Below the pieces are notes generated by a model. That model did no database searches. It saw only the letters and a program-made list of their open reading frames with translations, and was not told where the DNA came from. Made by a program: the position numbers and the translations under genes. From the NCBI GenBank assembly GCA_017562135.1, contig QEYB01000652.1, forward strand, positions 186,001 through 250,000: DNA of 64,000 nucleotides. Reading direction: 5' to 3'. Of the stretch, positions 24,676 to 39,145 are shown in pieces. The stretch is from Dipylidium caninum (taxonomy: Eukaryota > Platyhelminthes > Cestoda > Cyclophyllidea > Dipylidiidae). Numbering within the stretch: position 1 is the first letter of the stretch; every line of letters starts with the position of its first letter.

Positions 24676-27600
24676 ATGGTCAGGTGCATTAAAGACCTAC
24701 AGGTCAAACTTGGGATTCGCCGGCCCCCTTGGCCCGAAAATCGTGAGATTCCCGTTGGCCCAATATCTCAGGGTAATTTTGTTTCCGAACCGTGGCCTCT
24801 AACAAAACTTTACGGCAATAATGAAATCAGCACCTCCAGGTACACATGGTACGGGTTTGTGTTTCAAAATCTCGAGGAACAAGCTCAACGCATTGCAAAT
24901 TTTTATTTCCTTTGTATCGCCATTGTCCAGCTCTTCACAGATTCACCGGTTTCTCCCATAACGTCTATTTTACCCCTAGCATTTGTGATACTTCTTACAA
25001 TGGTAAAACAAGGGTATGAAGATTTCCTACGTCACAAAGCTGATCGGGAAATTAACAACGCTCCTGTTCAAATCGTAAATTTCGACGGTTCCCTCATAAC
25101 GAAGAAAGCTTCAGAAATTGTTGTAGGGGATATCGTTTTGCAGAATTCAAATGATACATTCCCATGTGATCTTGTTTTACTTAGTTCTAGTGAAACCAAC
25201 GGCGAGTGTTTTGTTACAACTGCTAGTCTGGATGGGGAAACCAACCTCAAACGTTTTGTTTCTATATCTGCCACCAAAAATCTTGATTCGCCAGAGTCTC
25301 TAGCAAAAGATTTGGAGGGTACTATAATTTGTCAGCAACCCATTGACGATTTCTACAAATTCTATGGGAGGATTACAGTAAAAATAGGTGATACTGAGGC
25401 AACGGAGCCTCTAGGTCCTGAATGTCTACTTCTTCGCGGGGCAAGGCTTCGTGATACTGACTTCATTTATGGTGTCGCAGTATATACAGGTGCGGACACG
25501 AAGATGTCTCTTAACTCAAAGGGAAAACAGACGAAATACTCACAGGTCGAAAGGCAACTCAACACTTTCCTTGTAGTCATTCTGGGCCTGTTGGTAACCA
25601 TTTCAATTCTCTACACCATATTGCACTTCTCGTTGCGTCCAAAGACAGCTTGGTACATTCCTCTGGGAAGGACAAGTGCGTGGATTGTCTCGCAAGAGTT
25701 TTTGGGTTTTCTGGTCCTTTTTAACTACATCATTCCCATATCTCTCTACGTCACAATCGAGTTTCAGAAGTTTTTCGGATCAATGTTTTTTGGATGGGAT
25801 CTTCAGATGTATAACGAGAAAATTGAAGAACCTGCTCTAGTGAACACATCTGACATTCTCGAGGAACTTGGTCAAGTAAGTGACTTACCTAATTCTTTTT
25901 ACCTCATGTGTTAATAAAACCCTTCACTGTATCTGTTGATTCTTATCATATTCCTTGTCGACATCCTAGATGGCTCTTTTAACTTAGGTGGCTGTGATTG
26001 TCAGGGTTGAATGGTGGTCGGATTACGAGATTATCCTCATAACACTTGCAGTGCATGAAACCTTTTTTAAGTGACAAGTTTGCTTACTACATTACTTACA
26101 TCATGCAAAAGTTATGTGGACGTGTCCCTTCTTACCTGACTAGGCCATTTTTGGTCATTCTCGAGCAATTTTAAATTTACTATCTTATAACCTGCTATTA
26201 AATTGCTGGCATCTATGTAGGTTTTAGCCAATTGCTTGCTACGAAAAATATGCGTTTGTATGGACTAGAAGCGCAAAACGTATCTCTTTAATGAAATATT
26301 CATCTAGGTGGATTTGACCTAAATGTTAGTTATTTTTTAAGAGACTCAGATAGATGAGATGTCACTCGAACTTAGATCCCTCGAGTACAATGTGTTAATG
26401 TGTGTGCTTAGCAACAACATGCGTTTCTCGCGTTGAACACTGCAAAAAGGCAAGTTGATTTTCGCAATTCTTGGCTCACTGGTCTCAGATCACAATCAAT
26501 TATCTGGATATTTCCATTTCGCGTCACTCTGAAGTGTAAGCGCCTTTTATGACAGTTTTCTTCACCGACCCCACAAATGTAGTCAGATAGTGTGGGAACG
26601 CAAGCTGAGCATCACATCACATAGCATGTAACCTCCTTAAGTTCTTACGAAAGTTAAATTGTGTCATTTTCGCTTAATTCTAACACCCACATCTCCCTCG
26701 ATCTCTTTCGATCGCGGACAATAGATGTTTAAACTGAGGCACATTTCTCTTCCTTACCGACTTTCCCCTGAAATAAAACGGCTTACCGACATTGGGCAGC
26801 GGTTGCATTATTTTCACATTCCCCTTCTTTTCTACACTTTGAATCACTTATAAATTGTGAAAATGGTGGTAGAGTGTTCCGGATGCCGAAGGCAAAAATA
26901 AATAGAGATGTTCTAATCCGTTCGTTAAACTAACTTAGCGTATTTTCGCCGTACAGGTATGCAAATCGGGTTAGGTCGTGTTTATGTCATCTCAATACGA
27001 CAACAATTTTGAAGTTGTGCAGAAGACTTGTGTATTTTCTTGCTTTGCTTTTGACTCCGCCCTGAAAGTGTTTGTTTTTGTGGCACAGTGACGGAGTATA
27101 AATACATCTAAGTCTCCAAAGAAGCATAAGAAGCCGCAGTAGAAGGAGAAGAAGTCCTGACTGAGTTTGACAGGAGATGGAAAATATTGAATGAAATGAA
27201 ACGATGTGGCAATGGTGATTGCCCTCCCCACACCATCTCATTCATCTGCTATTTCTTCCATCTACCCACTGGAAAAAATTCGGACATTCTCTAAGCTCAA
27301 CTCATCGGTGGGCAAACGGTATCAGCACTTAGGTTCAGTAAACCATAAAGGGTAACAACAACTTTTCGGCTTAACCACATCCATACTAGAGTAGCTCAGG
27401 GGAATAGACTGTGACTATGCGATAACCGGTGAAGTTAACTGAATGAAACCGGCGTTAGAACGGACAATTTGGTCTCTCTCACGGGCGCTCTTGGTCAAAA
27501 CCTCATGCGCCGGTCCAATAACGCCTGCTAATCACTTTAATGCAAAACCGCCAAGTAGTTTGATAGGAGTGTTCCCAGTCAGTGTGTAACTAGCAAAGAT

Positions 27601-30600
27601 GGCTTTAATAGTGAGAAGAAGGCGTCCGTTATAAACTTTAACCGGTGCGTTCGGTCTCACGGGCGCTTCGGGGAAGAGAAACTAATTTAAAATTGCGACA
27701 GAACTGGCTCTTCTCTCCTCTCTTTCCTGGAGTCAGCTACTAAGCATCAAATATGTCCGATTTATTGCCTACCCTTGCCGCCCAAAGTGAGCATTATCAT
27801 TCTACGTTTTTCCGGGCCTCCTGCTTTCGGAGCACTTTTTTAGTGAACCGTAACTGAGTGGCCAATTGTGGATTATGGAGATAACAAGGAGTTTAGGATC
27901 ATCTTCCATTCAAAGTGGCGTTGTCTATGCAAGAGTTGTGGGTGTTGTTGTGTGGTTGGGCCAAAAGTGTCTCCACCGGCTTCAGTCTGGACACATCGCA
28001 GCCTGGCATTAAGACGTCATTCCTGCGGTTCGTATGAGGTCCTAAGTAAAAATTTCCTTTGCAGGGTGACCTTTCACGTTGATGACTCGAAATCCTTCGA
28101 CTGTAATTCAATCTTGTATTTCCTGGTCAGAAAATATCCTTTTCACTGTCGCTCCACCCCTGTCGCTCCTTTGAATATTGCCCATAAATTGCCGTGTAGT
28201 ACATTTTCCTTCCGGTAAACATCACCGTGTACTCCGAATATGGTAGGTTTGAGGGCCACGCCAAGCCATAGGTATTTTTCTTCTCATAGTCTCGTGGCCA
28301 CTTTGACCTTGGAGGCAAATCGAGGTGAACTTACATCCTAAAGTGGTTGAAAAACACCTTTCACTCTGACGCCGAAGGAAAGAGAGAAATATTCCCACTT
28401 TCTTCGCAATCTCTCTTACCTTCTCTCAACTCTTTTTCCATCTTCACAACACGTGTTTTACTGGACGATTATGTCTTATACAGGGAAGGTTTGGGTTTAT
28501 TTGAGTGTAGGAGCAATCCACTTCTGCCAAGCTCGACTTCTAACCTACATTTACTTTTCAGGTAGAATATCTTTTCTCGGACAAAACTGGAACCCTGACA
28601 GAGAATTGTATGGTTTTTCAACGTTTCTCTGTCTCCAGCGGAACTTACTACGCTCGTGACAGCCGCATCTTTCCTCTGGCATCCCACCGAACCTCCACCA
28701 TCGCCGATATCCAGTCTCCGCGCACCTCGGGCCCGGAGATTAAGCCGACTGCCATAGCTGAGGACGCTCGTATCCTCTTTGTCATTCTTGCTCTTTGCCA
28801 CACTGTACGGGTGGAGTGCGATGTTGAACACGTAGATTCGGCAGTTAGTAGCACCTCAAAATCCTTGACCGCTGCGAAAAGCAAAGAGAAGAAGCCGAAA
28901 AAACCCTTAGATATCTTTTCTGACACGCGATTACGAAAGGGTCCGCCCAGACGCCAGACCAGTGTTATGCGTCGCCTCTCGGCGATGCAGTTGGCGGAGG
29001 CAGCCATGTCCAGCATGAGACGGGGAATTAAGGTGGAAAAGACCAATTACACTTACCAGGTTAGCCAACCACCATAAATTTCTTTCCTCCTGCCACTGTG
29101 TGTGTGTGTACTTGTTGTCTGTAGGTTACCAGGCCTACTCTCCATCCCCGTTGATTCATCTGACCTAGAAAACCTCTTCACCTTCCATAGCTTCTCGAGC
29201 TTTCTGTCAATCACTTTTTTGGCAGAGGGTTGCCAGAATCTGATTGTCGTTTGTTCGCGCTGTATCGAAACAGAAGACATAACGGATAAGGTTATGCTGT
29301 CAAATTAAGGCGGTGGTGGTGATAACCTGAAAAATGGAATGCGTGATTGCTGGGGGTTGAAGATAGCCTCGCCTAATTCTCCTCTTCCCCACGTGGAGTA
29401 ACAGTCAAAATACCCCTGAACTTCCTACATTTTTGCCTAGATTTCTGTTTAAAAGGGGAGGAAGGGAGTGGTAAAGTAGTTCGACAATACGGCTCCGCGT
29501 TAATTTTGCATTTCAAAGTTCCCGGAATGCGAATGGCTCCCGGTGAGTGGAATGTTTTCGCGTGAGCTCTCAATGCAACCCTAGATTAATGTGATCAACT
29601 TTCAATTTCTGCATGGACACCGTCAAATCACATATGACACGACATTCTGCTTTCTAACATCCAATCCAGTCTTCTGCAACAAGTCAAACACCTCATAAAC
29701 CTTTAGCGTATATCTTGCGTGCCGTTAGGAACGCGATTTCGAGGGAAACTAAATGCCCTTCCTGAGGAATGCTATCAAACGTCTAGAGCGAGGTTTTCAG
29801 CTCTGGTTCTCTGGGAACATAAAGGAAAAGATACACTTTTCAGCCCAAATTGACCATTAAACAGGTGCCTTCCCCGGGCTTAATGAAGAGGTTGTACGGT
29901 TTTTTTTCACTTGACTGCCCTTTTTGAGGTTGGGCCGAGAATAAAACATCAAATAGAAATTCCATGTAGCCCGACGCTTGGCTGAAAATTCATGTTAGGA
30001 ATTGCTTTGAATTTGAATGTTTCCCTATGTTGAGACTAAATACACAAAAGGCATGACTTGCAGTGGAAGACGCCTTCAACTTTTGCAAGCCGCTTGTCAT
30101 AACCAAATACTCGGGGCAGAAAACTCCTCTTCGTCCAGCCTTTTGCATGCAATTCCCCACCACCCTCACCGTTGCTCTCCTCACACTTTTTGTCCACTTT
30201 ACTGCGGCATTTGCGGTTCGTCCGACGGCTATGTTGGTTGCCATGACAGAGGAAATGGCGTTAGCGGTGGGAGGCGGAGGAGGAGCATTTTGTCATTGGG
30301 ACAACTGTGCGACTCTTATCGCTGTTGTGGCATCCCGGATATAATGTTAGACGATGCGATAGAATATCATAGGTCGCATTGCCAGTAAATGGACCTCCGT
30401 GCTGAAATTTTGATCAGTTGATGGCGCAGTTCAGAAGGGATTTCTATAATTGGCACATTATTTTCACTTTTCCTCTTCTCATTCTCCTTTTAGTCGTCAT
30501 CCCCAGACGAAAAGGCTTTCGTTGAGAGTTGTCGGGACTTTGGCATTGTGTACCATGGAGCCGATCCATCTGGCTTTCATGTAAGTCAATGGTTGAGTTT

Positions 30601-33600
30601 TTTCCACAGTCACTCCGCTACCTACTGTGTTATCACATTGGCTGCTAAGTTGTCACCGCGCCCCACGCCCCCTTGAATGTTTAGTAGCTACTCGTCTAAT
30701 GTTTACGATGTGGTTTAGTGCAGTCTAATTTATCTACCCGCACCTCGGAGCAGTCACTTGGAAATACTAGTGTCCGCTTATAGTGCAAAAGTAATCACAT
30801 TTTTGTCAGATGCCTAAATTTCACTTTGTGGTTCTACTAAGACCGAGTTGGGCTGCTACCTGCTACACCCCTAACCGCAAACCACCCACTTTACTTTCTG
30901 ACTTATTAAAAATCAAATCATTTGACCAGGTGGTGACAGTGTTTGATCATACGGGTATCCGTTATCGTCTACTCGACGTCTTGGAATTCGACTCGACTCG
31001 CAAGTGTATGTCGGTGGTTCTACAGTCAGTCGAAGGAGATGAGACCAGTGCCACCACATTCGATTCTCGACGAGGTGTCGTTATTCTCTGCAAAGGCGCC
31101 GAAACGAGTCTTCTTCCCAAAGTAAGTCCAGAAGCTATTGCTCTCTCCTCAGATAATCTTTGAGGCTTCAAAAGAATCCCACGATCATCTGCCTTGTGCC
31201 CGATAGAAGCCCATCGTCAGCAAAGTATGGAATGCTGTTGGCATTTTAGCGAGTCATTTAAAAGCCTCTGGGGAGGTAAAACGAGATAATACATTCTGAG
31301 TTAGCCGCGTTAAAAGCAATTTTATAATCTTTGAGACGATCGGAGGGAGCATTCCAGTGTTAAAAAGCCTTGTTGTGGAACGCACCCTATTCAGTGTTCA
31401 TGAGTCTTTTTTGTCCCAATCTTTTCCTTTACCCAAGATTCAAAAGTCACTTGTGTAACACAGTACACACAAGTCGGCTCCACTGCTGCGTCAGATTTAC
31501 CATAGTAGTCTGCATTATGTGGAATACTTCCTTAACCCTCATCACCTTTGAGAGAGAAGGAGCAGGATGGAGAAATGGACGTTTCACCGATTCTTACATC
31601 TGCCATCTGTGTACCAGTGTACCGGAGGAGGACTTGAAGTGATTTAGGGGCAAATGGACGGCTTTCAATCTAGAGCCTCTTTACCCAGAGAGTCTGGCAG
31701 GCAAGCGCGTCACTATTTAGTCGACATCTGAGTCCTTCAACCGCTGTATCCAATCGGGTGGGGGAATGGACGATTGACCAATCAAAACAAGGGCTAAACC
31801 AATCACGCCAGGACTTGGTACCATGGCAACAAATTTTGCGTCGCCAAGTCTTTTTATGGCATCCGACCGGTGTATCGCCTTCCATTATTCTTCTTATTGA
31901 ACAAGGATTCTCTCTTGATCATCCAAAAGACAGTTATCTTCAGTTGGGAGAGAAGCACAAATCCCCCCAATTACGAGGGTCTTTTCCAACAATACTCATT
32001 GAATAATGCACCTGATAATTGCGCTTGCCACCAAAGAGAAGGAAGATTAACATTCTTGTTTTCACGACTCTGACAATCCGTTTTATCGCTTGACTGCTTG
32101 TGTCACCTCGCCCCTTGGCACTTGGTTTAAGTGCACAACGAGTGGTTTAGAGCAGTTGAGAGAAAAAATTTTCCTTTACCGGAAGTCTGTAACCATCTGC
32201 ACGGCATTAGGCTTTATTCTTCTCATCCTCACCATTAAAGCCACTTTGTCTACGTCGCTATGGAGGAGACACCACCTTTTTCTTTCGAGTCCAGACGTAT
32301 GGCACCTCGATCTTCTGTACAGGACAGTGGTCATGTGGCTGGTCTGCCAAACGGAACATGTGTGAGTTGGTGGAATAAGGGAGAACGGCAACTTTCCTAA
32401 CAAACGTTGAAGCACGGCAAAAAGATCTTGTTTTTTCTTCCCGAATAAGATGCCGAATTTAGTGGCATGTTTGTGTCTCCACTTCTGATGACTTCAACGT
32501 CAGGATGAAGAAGTAGCAGTTACTTTCATCGTGCCCACATTCACACCACCTAATGGCTTTTCACTATTTCAACGGACAACCAGATTTCATTCTATGGGAC
32601 GAAAATGAGTCTCGACGTATTCACGAATATGTACACCTCCTCAGACTGTTTGCAACCAACTACGCTCAGCGCAAACGCCGATGCTTATATTTCTATCCAT
32701 TGAGGATGGGGAATTCTCCACCTTGTCAGACGGTGTAGACTTTGACAAGCTGGATGGACTAATAAAACGCTTTCACTTCCGATTGCTTCTCCGATATCGG
32801 AGTTGCTTTATGGACTTGGACTTAAGGATGACCAGTCATGGAGGATTTACTAGTAGAGTCTAAAGATCGTGGTCTTAACCACTAAAGAGGTAGGAAATGG
32901 CTTCAGCACAACTGCGTACACAAGCTAAACCCACACCCTTCTTAACCGCCGTCCTTGGCGTTGTTAATGGCTGCCGGTGTGAATGGGGATGGGAGTGTCA
33001 GGGGGCAGTGACACCCTCGTTAAACCAAAAACAAGGTCTTTCTTCTCCATCGCAACGCTGCAAAAATACGTCAGTCGTGTGTGCTATGGATTGTCGTCCA
33101 TGCCCCCTCCGCAAACTTTGTTGCATTACCCTCCATTGGGCGGTTAATTCCATGCTCAACGAATGAGGCGCATTTTAAGTCAATCTTTCATCTTCGGCGT
33201 AGATGTCTAAAATAACGTAACATTACTGAGGCAACGGAGTTGCTCCCTTCTCTCCTTTCTGCCCCTCCTCTCCTTCTCCTTCGGCGTCTTCTTTCCTCCA
33301 CCTCCTCCACCTCCTTCCCCTCCTTCCTCTTCTTTTTCTTCTTCTTCTTCTTTTCCTTTTCCTCCTCCTCGATCCTCGTAGAACCTTTTTGATAAGAGAC
33401 TTATGCCAACTTAATCTACACGAAACTTGCTCCACCACTCGATACTTTGCTGCAAAATATGAGGATTAGGTTCTTACCAAAAGCTGGGAAGTCCTAAATT
33501 GCACCAAAATGTAGATATTTCCTCTCTTTTCACCTACCCCCCGAAGCAGTGGACTCACTAAGTGTTCGAAAAGATGTAGATGCAACATCTCTGAATTGAC

Positions 33601-36600
33601 TATATGCCGAGAAACGCCTAATCAGGGGTAAGTAGAAGTCCAAGTGGAATTCATGGTCAACTAACAGGCGATTCCCTTCCCTTCGAAGAGTGGACGTGTT
33701 GAAGACATGCCCCTGCCCGAGAATGCCAGTTCTCACTCGCTCGATGTCGATCCCCTAATCAACGGCCTCTTCGGGAGCCGTGAAAGTCTTCGAAAATTCG
33801 CCCTCTCTCCGGACTGTGTGATGGAGCGCGTGACGGATTTTGCTCTGGCCGGCTTACGAACCCTCGTGGTGGGGGCACGCTACTGTCCCCCTGACGAGTG
33901 GAAGAAACTCAAGGCTGTTCTGGACAAGGCTCGCGGTGCATTAGAGGGTCGAGATGCTGCACTTAAGGAAGCCTACAAGGCCGTGGAAGCTGATCTTGTG
34001 CTCGTAGGATGCACTGGCATCGAAGACAAACTGCAGGAGGGAGTCCCGGAGACGCTCACAGCACTCAGAAGTGCAGGCATTCAGGTTCATTTTTTCTTCC
34101 TGCTTATCCTCTCTTGACGTAGCCTGTCTCGCCTCAAATCCCGAAACAAGACTTAGTTAGTAGAACACTTAATTGTTGATCACAACACTTGGGACTTAAA
34201 AGATGCACACGACGGAGTACGATGCTCCATTTCACCTGGTTGTGTGGGGTCTGTCAAAGCGCCGACAGCCTCATGAGTGACATCTTACAGCGAGTGTCTC
34301 AACTATCATCCCTTTTCGTTTCTAAAGTCGCTTCCTTCAAGAAGTTCAACAGTACGCTTCATAATAACCCATCGGCGATGAGGAGATGGTAGAGTGGTGG
34401 ACTTGTCACAGGTGCCAGAGCCTCACAATTCCTTCACTCGCAGATAAAGTGAAGTTGTGAGACCTGTCATCTATGATCTGCACATTCGCCTCTACATGTT
34501 AGGATGTCGCCAAACTGCGTATATTCCGCCTGAGCTCGTCCAGTTCCCACCTTGCAAACGAGAGTTTATCACGTGTCCCATTATTTCGTTGATTGTAACA
34601 AAGGGGAAATTCAGTGCCCTTCAAATTCACGCCCAGTCACGAGAGGAGACGAACCTCTCCTATCCACGAGCAGCCGAAGTGTTCTTCCAAGGGGTAATGG
34701 GGCGCATCTCCTCTCAATCACCCTTGAAATCCCCGTAGGCGCCACGAAAAAAGTAGGCTTTTGTTCTTACGGGGATGTGTGCTTATCCCAACCTCCCATC
34801 AGTTGGTCTTCTCCGAGGCCTGATGTACTTGGACAAATTCTTCTCCGATTCGTCATACACAATCGCCTGGGACGCGTGGGCCCTAAGCCACACCTGGTTA
34901 ACAGTGTAGAAGGATAATTCTCTTCGCCTGAATAGGCTGGTATCTCCGCACAGTAAGTGCTTAAAAAGTGGAAACTGGATGGAAGGCAGACGAGCTAAGG
35001 AGCGCGAATAGTATGAAACACCACAATTTCCCTACGATCTCCTCTTCTCCCTCTGCTGCCAGATTTGGGTGCTGACGGGCGACAAGGAGGAGACAGCAGT
35101 CAATATTAGTTTCTCGGCCGGCCACTTTGCACCCGACTTGCCCACCGTTCGTGTCACCCAGCAGAACAGTCTGAAGGAGTGTCTCGATACAATGAACACA
35201 CAAACTGAAAGAATTCGAGAATCCCGAGCCTGCCAGGCGGAGTATGCCTTCGGTCTGGTTATTGACGGCGCCTCCTTAGACTACGCTTTAACGGTACGTT
35301 GGAAGGTGAGAGGATTTGGGGCAAACGGTGTCCCCCCCCCGACCGAATTGTCCAAGTCCTTGCAGTGCCACAGATAGATGCCTCTCATATCTCGAGGACG
35401 ATGTTACACTGGACACTCAGTCCCATCTGCCCCCTCCCCGCCATCGTACTTTGCTGAGGGGATTAACACCTTCCCAGCACTCATTCAGCCAACCCACCGG
35501 GCTACATCGTAGTCTGCCTCTTTTTCCTGCCGCCCTCTTTCTTTTTTTTCTTTACGAGAGTTGATCGAAACTTTGCCCAATGCTCTTTATTGCCTTCAGT
35601 GCGAAGTTGTTCGAGAATATCGCTCGAACAACGGGGCGGGCCTATGTCTAGGTGGGTTGGCAATGTCGTGTGACGTCTGGGAAGGCGGCGGGATGAGTGA
35701 CTCCTGGTGGCTTCATTTATCATACGACCATCTCCGTTGGACGAGAAGTACAGTGGCCAAAAAGATGACAGTAGCCCAAGGATTACCAGATACACGTGTT
35801 GGACCTGGCCGTTGGTGTCAGAAGGTTTAAATGTGACTTTAAGGTTTTAGGTCCCAGTCCTGAAAACACACTCCTTCATCGTAACGGTGAAGTCAGTTTA
35901 GGGACTACTTTCTGAAAAGGAAAACCAGTGGAGAAGAAGGCGAGCAATCCAGTCAAGTCCGAGTCGTGAAGAACTAACCGAAATAGTCAAGTTCATATGA
36001 GATAATTACTCAAAAACGCTCTGGAAAGGTGAGAATAGGTGTCCAAGTGACGGAATGTCAATGCCATTCGAACCAACTTCAAAAAACAGCGGGGTGTCAG
36101 CTGCTCTCAGCCACAGCATCGTCTTTCAGCAGTCTTCTAGTAACAGAGCCCCACTCGACTTGTTGTCTTTACCCTGATAATGGAGGTTCATAGTGTCAAC
36201 CACGCCCCATCATTGCGCCATTCAAGAGTTCTCGCATTTCGTTTCCCTCTTATTCATTTCACTCATTGTTCATATCGAGGTGCCGCGGCGTGAAAAACCA
36301 GCTCATTTGAAATTTTCCCCTCTGTAGGCTGTTTTGAGGGAACAATTCCTCACTCTCTGCCAAATGGCGAGTTCGGTCCTCTGCTGTCGACTGACACCTA
36401 TACAGAAGGCGGAGATTGTAAAGGCGATGAAGAATAGTCGTAAACCAGCCCCGGTCTGTTGTGCTGTCGGGGATGGGGCAAACGATGTCTCGATGATCCT
36501 CGAAGCCCACGTCGGCATTGGCCTCTTCGGCAAGGAGGGTCGTCAAGCAGTTCGTGCCTCCGACTACGCGCTGGGGAAATTTCGCTACCTCAAACGCGCC

Positions 36601-39145
36601 CTCCTCTTTCACGGCTTTCATTACTACGTGCGAACTGCTAATCTCGTGCAATACTTCTTCTACAAGAACCTCGTTTTCACACTGACCCAAGTGCTATTTG
36701 GCATCTTCTCCCTCTTTTCCTCCCAGAGCATCTACGCCAATCTTTATCTACTAATTTACAACATCACCATGACATCCATTCCAATTATAATCTACGGTAT
36801 CTTTGAACAACGTTTGCCCGAAGCCACACTAATGGACATTACGGATATTTACAAGACCATTTCCAAAAATCGACTACTCTCCTGGCAGAACTTCTTCACT
36901 TGGATCACCTTCGCCCTCTGGCATGGTGTGATCATCTTCTTTGGAACCTACTTCCTCGCCACCGAGGGCGTTTCAAACGGCGGCAATGCCGGAAACGCCA
37001 TTGGCGTCTTGGAGGGTTTCGGATCCTTCATGATCGACTGTGTCTTCATCGGAGTGACGATAAAATTGTTGTTGATCAGCTACCACTTCAACATTTTTCT
37101 TATAATCTCGGTGGTGGGCACACTGGTGGTAAACTTCTCCATCTTTGTCTTCTTCAACTTTGTTCCCTTGCCCATTGAAAATGGCATGGCTTTGGTGGGT
37201 GTATGGACGAGACTAGGAACGGGGATGGGATCTTCTGTCGCCTACCTCGCCCTTTTTGTCCTCTTTGCATTGTGTTTCATTCCCGACCTCCTGTATCGTT
37301 TCTACGTGGACAAAAAAATGACCGAGTATATGCAGAATATCGCCAAAACGCCGGAGGTACTAAGGAATGAGGAATCAAGCTCGGTGTATAATGGAGATGA
37401 CAATAGTACCTACTACGGCAGTATGGTGAGCTCCTTGTTTAATTTGTCTTTGGACTTAACCGCGCGCTCTTTGAACCCCCTCAATTCAACCTTTTTGTCG
37501 CCTGTGCGTCTCTACTTGTGTGTACACATGATTTTTGTCCACCCGTAGCGCAATTGGTGTTAGTTTTTACTTACACTCACACATTGGAGAGGATGATTTT
37601 TTGAAAAAAAAAGCATTTGACCACCATCCATCGTATCGGAGAGCAGGCGGAGTGTGGATGCCTTACTTTGGCGAAATCAGCGAAAAACGCTTATACCAGG
37701 CGGTAGGTGGCGCGGAATTAGACTCCTTTTCGTGCCAAACCAAGACGCTGTGAATGCGAGTGGAGACTCTTGGAAGTTTTGAAGAAGTTCACCCAGCCTT
37801 GAGAGTTTATGTGCGATGCAGGCGTTTGTACAACTTGTTTGTTGGGGACACTAACTTTGCCTCATCGAGGGAGAAATGTCAAAACCCCGAGAATTGTCGG
37901 TAATGTACTCGTAGTAGGAATTTGTGTCTCTCCCCACTCGCCTTTAGCAAGCTCTGATGTATTATAACACAAAAATGTTGTAGGACGGGTCCCCTGATGG
38001 CGTTAGTAGGCGTCGAATCGCAGCCTTTCAATGAATGGACACGCTGAGGTCCTTTCGATTCTCCTCGAGTCTCAAATCCCCATAAAAATATGTTCGAGGT
38101 TTAAACCCTACCTCCGTGAGTTGGATCAGCACACTAACACTAATAACTAACAGCAGATTCCATTGTTTATAACATTCTCGCCCCGCCTACGGTAATAACA
38201 CTTAATCGGGTGAGTGGAAAGAGTGTACGTGATCGTCTTTATGGGGGAGTGTTCAAGATAAACCGTGAAAGGAATGCACACGCGGGGCTCTTCAAAGCGT
38301 AGGCGGAGGTGGCGTCCATTACTGCGGGCCAGTCCGCTCCGAGCGTCCTTAGCAAGGTTGGCTGTGCGCGACTGTTGAACTGACTGCTGATCTGTCGACC
38401 GCCATCCTAACCGCTTTGATTACCGGTGAATAGTGCATCAGAAATGGTGGTGGCCATCAACTTCGCGGGATGGGCCTCATTTTAGCCGCAGGAGAACAAA
38501 AGCTTGAGAGAAATGCGGGTGTTGGTGTTGAAATACCCTCCTTTCGGAGTGGACCTCGTTTGGGGTGAAGGCTGGACGTTCGACCTTTGGCAAGGCTATC
38601 GACATTGCCACCGGAAGCCGGTCTTGTCGGCGGCGAGATAATTAGGCCTCTTTCGCCGAACCGGCTTTCCCTTTCTCCCCACTCACAGCCTCACAGTTTG
38701 TGCTGGGTGTCAACCGATTTTGCACTTGAAAGCGGTGTAATAACTTCACTGTTCTCACCAAAGTCACCTCATAATTATAATCGAGTGCTTGAGCAACAAG
38801 GCACCTCGTGTATTCTATTCCTGCAATTCTCTAACAGTGCTCAAATATGTATTGTTATCACTTCAGTTTAATTTGATTGGCCATCAACAAAAAGCCAAGC
38901 CAGTCGATCCTTCAAATGCCTACTTACGACGTACTCAGAACACTCAAATCCCCCGAGGCGATCTCGTCGTCGCAACTGACCACGTAGACCGTCCCTCCGA
39001 CCTCGTCTTGCCGCCAACCAGTAGGCAAAAGGTAGACATTCTCCCTCCAACTCCCAACTACGAGGCTTATTTTGTCCCTCGACCCAACCACTCGTCGGAC
39101 TACCGACATATCAGTCCACAGGCCTTTCTCGATAGACGCAAGTAA
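24676..39145 (+). CDS. ATP11: Phospholipid-transporting P4-ATPase, class VI (ATP11A/B/C-like) flippase
   Basis: It flips aminophospholipids to the cytosolic leaflet of plasma or endosomal membranes, normally with a CDC50 subunit. Eight phase-0 exons: 24676-25875, 28562-29059, 30494-30580, 30930-31121, 33689-34084, 35063-35293, 36328-37425 and 38867-39145. They encode 1326 aa. Motifs: actuator DGET (186-189), TM4 PISL (354-357), phosphorylation site DKTGT (Asp407), N-domain SSSPDEK (567-573) and KGAE (650-653), P-domain TGD (796-798) and GDGAND (916-921), then hydrophobic segments for TM5-TM10. All catalytic residues are present. The best text match is human ATP11, for example KQGYED and VNTSD..EELGQ. 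It is longer than the roughly 1130-1190 aa usual for ATP11. The excess lies in exon 2, a linker with a basic KEKKPKKP patch, and in a Pro-rich cytosolic tail of 92 aa. The introns total about 10.5 kb. Confidence 0.96.
25876..28561 (+). other. Flippase intron 1
   Basis: This 2.7-kb intron separates the actuator/TM1-4 exon from the exon carrying the phosphorylated aspartate. Open frames within it (for example 27868-28218, 116 codons, Cys-rich start) have no family match and no phase-compatible junctions, so I leave them out. A short motif, TCTCACGGGCGC, recurs at about 27477 and 27655. Confidence 0.6.
33241..33373 (+). repeat. Polypyrimidine tract of about 130 nt in flippase intron 4
   Basis: This run is almost purely C and T on the plus strand, built of imperfect CTCCT, CTTCTT and CCTCCAC units. 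The opposite strand reads as an Arg/Lys-only frame, a composition artefact. Such mirror-like pyrimidine tracts can form triplex DNA. It lies about 315 nt before the exon-5 acceptor. Confidence 0.85.

Noticed and set aside
33223..33438. Minus-strand frame with an Arg/Lys-only stretch
   Set aside because: It is a direct translation of the polypyrimidine tract, not a protein signal.
34377..34440. tRNA-like look (GGTAGAGTGGTGG box)
   Set aside because: No B-box at the right distance and no cloverleaf pairing could be drawn. I found no tRNA or rRNA gene in the window.
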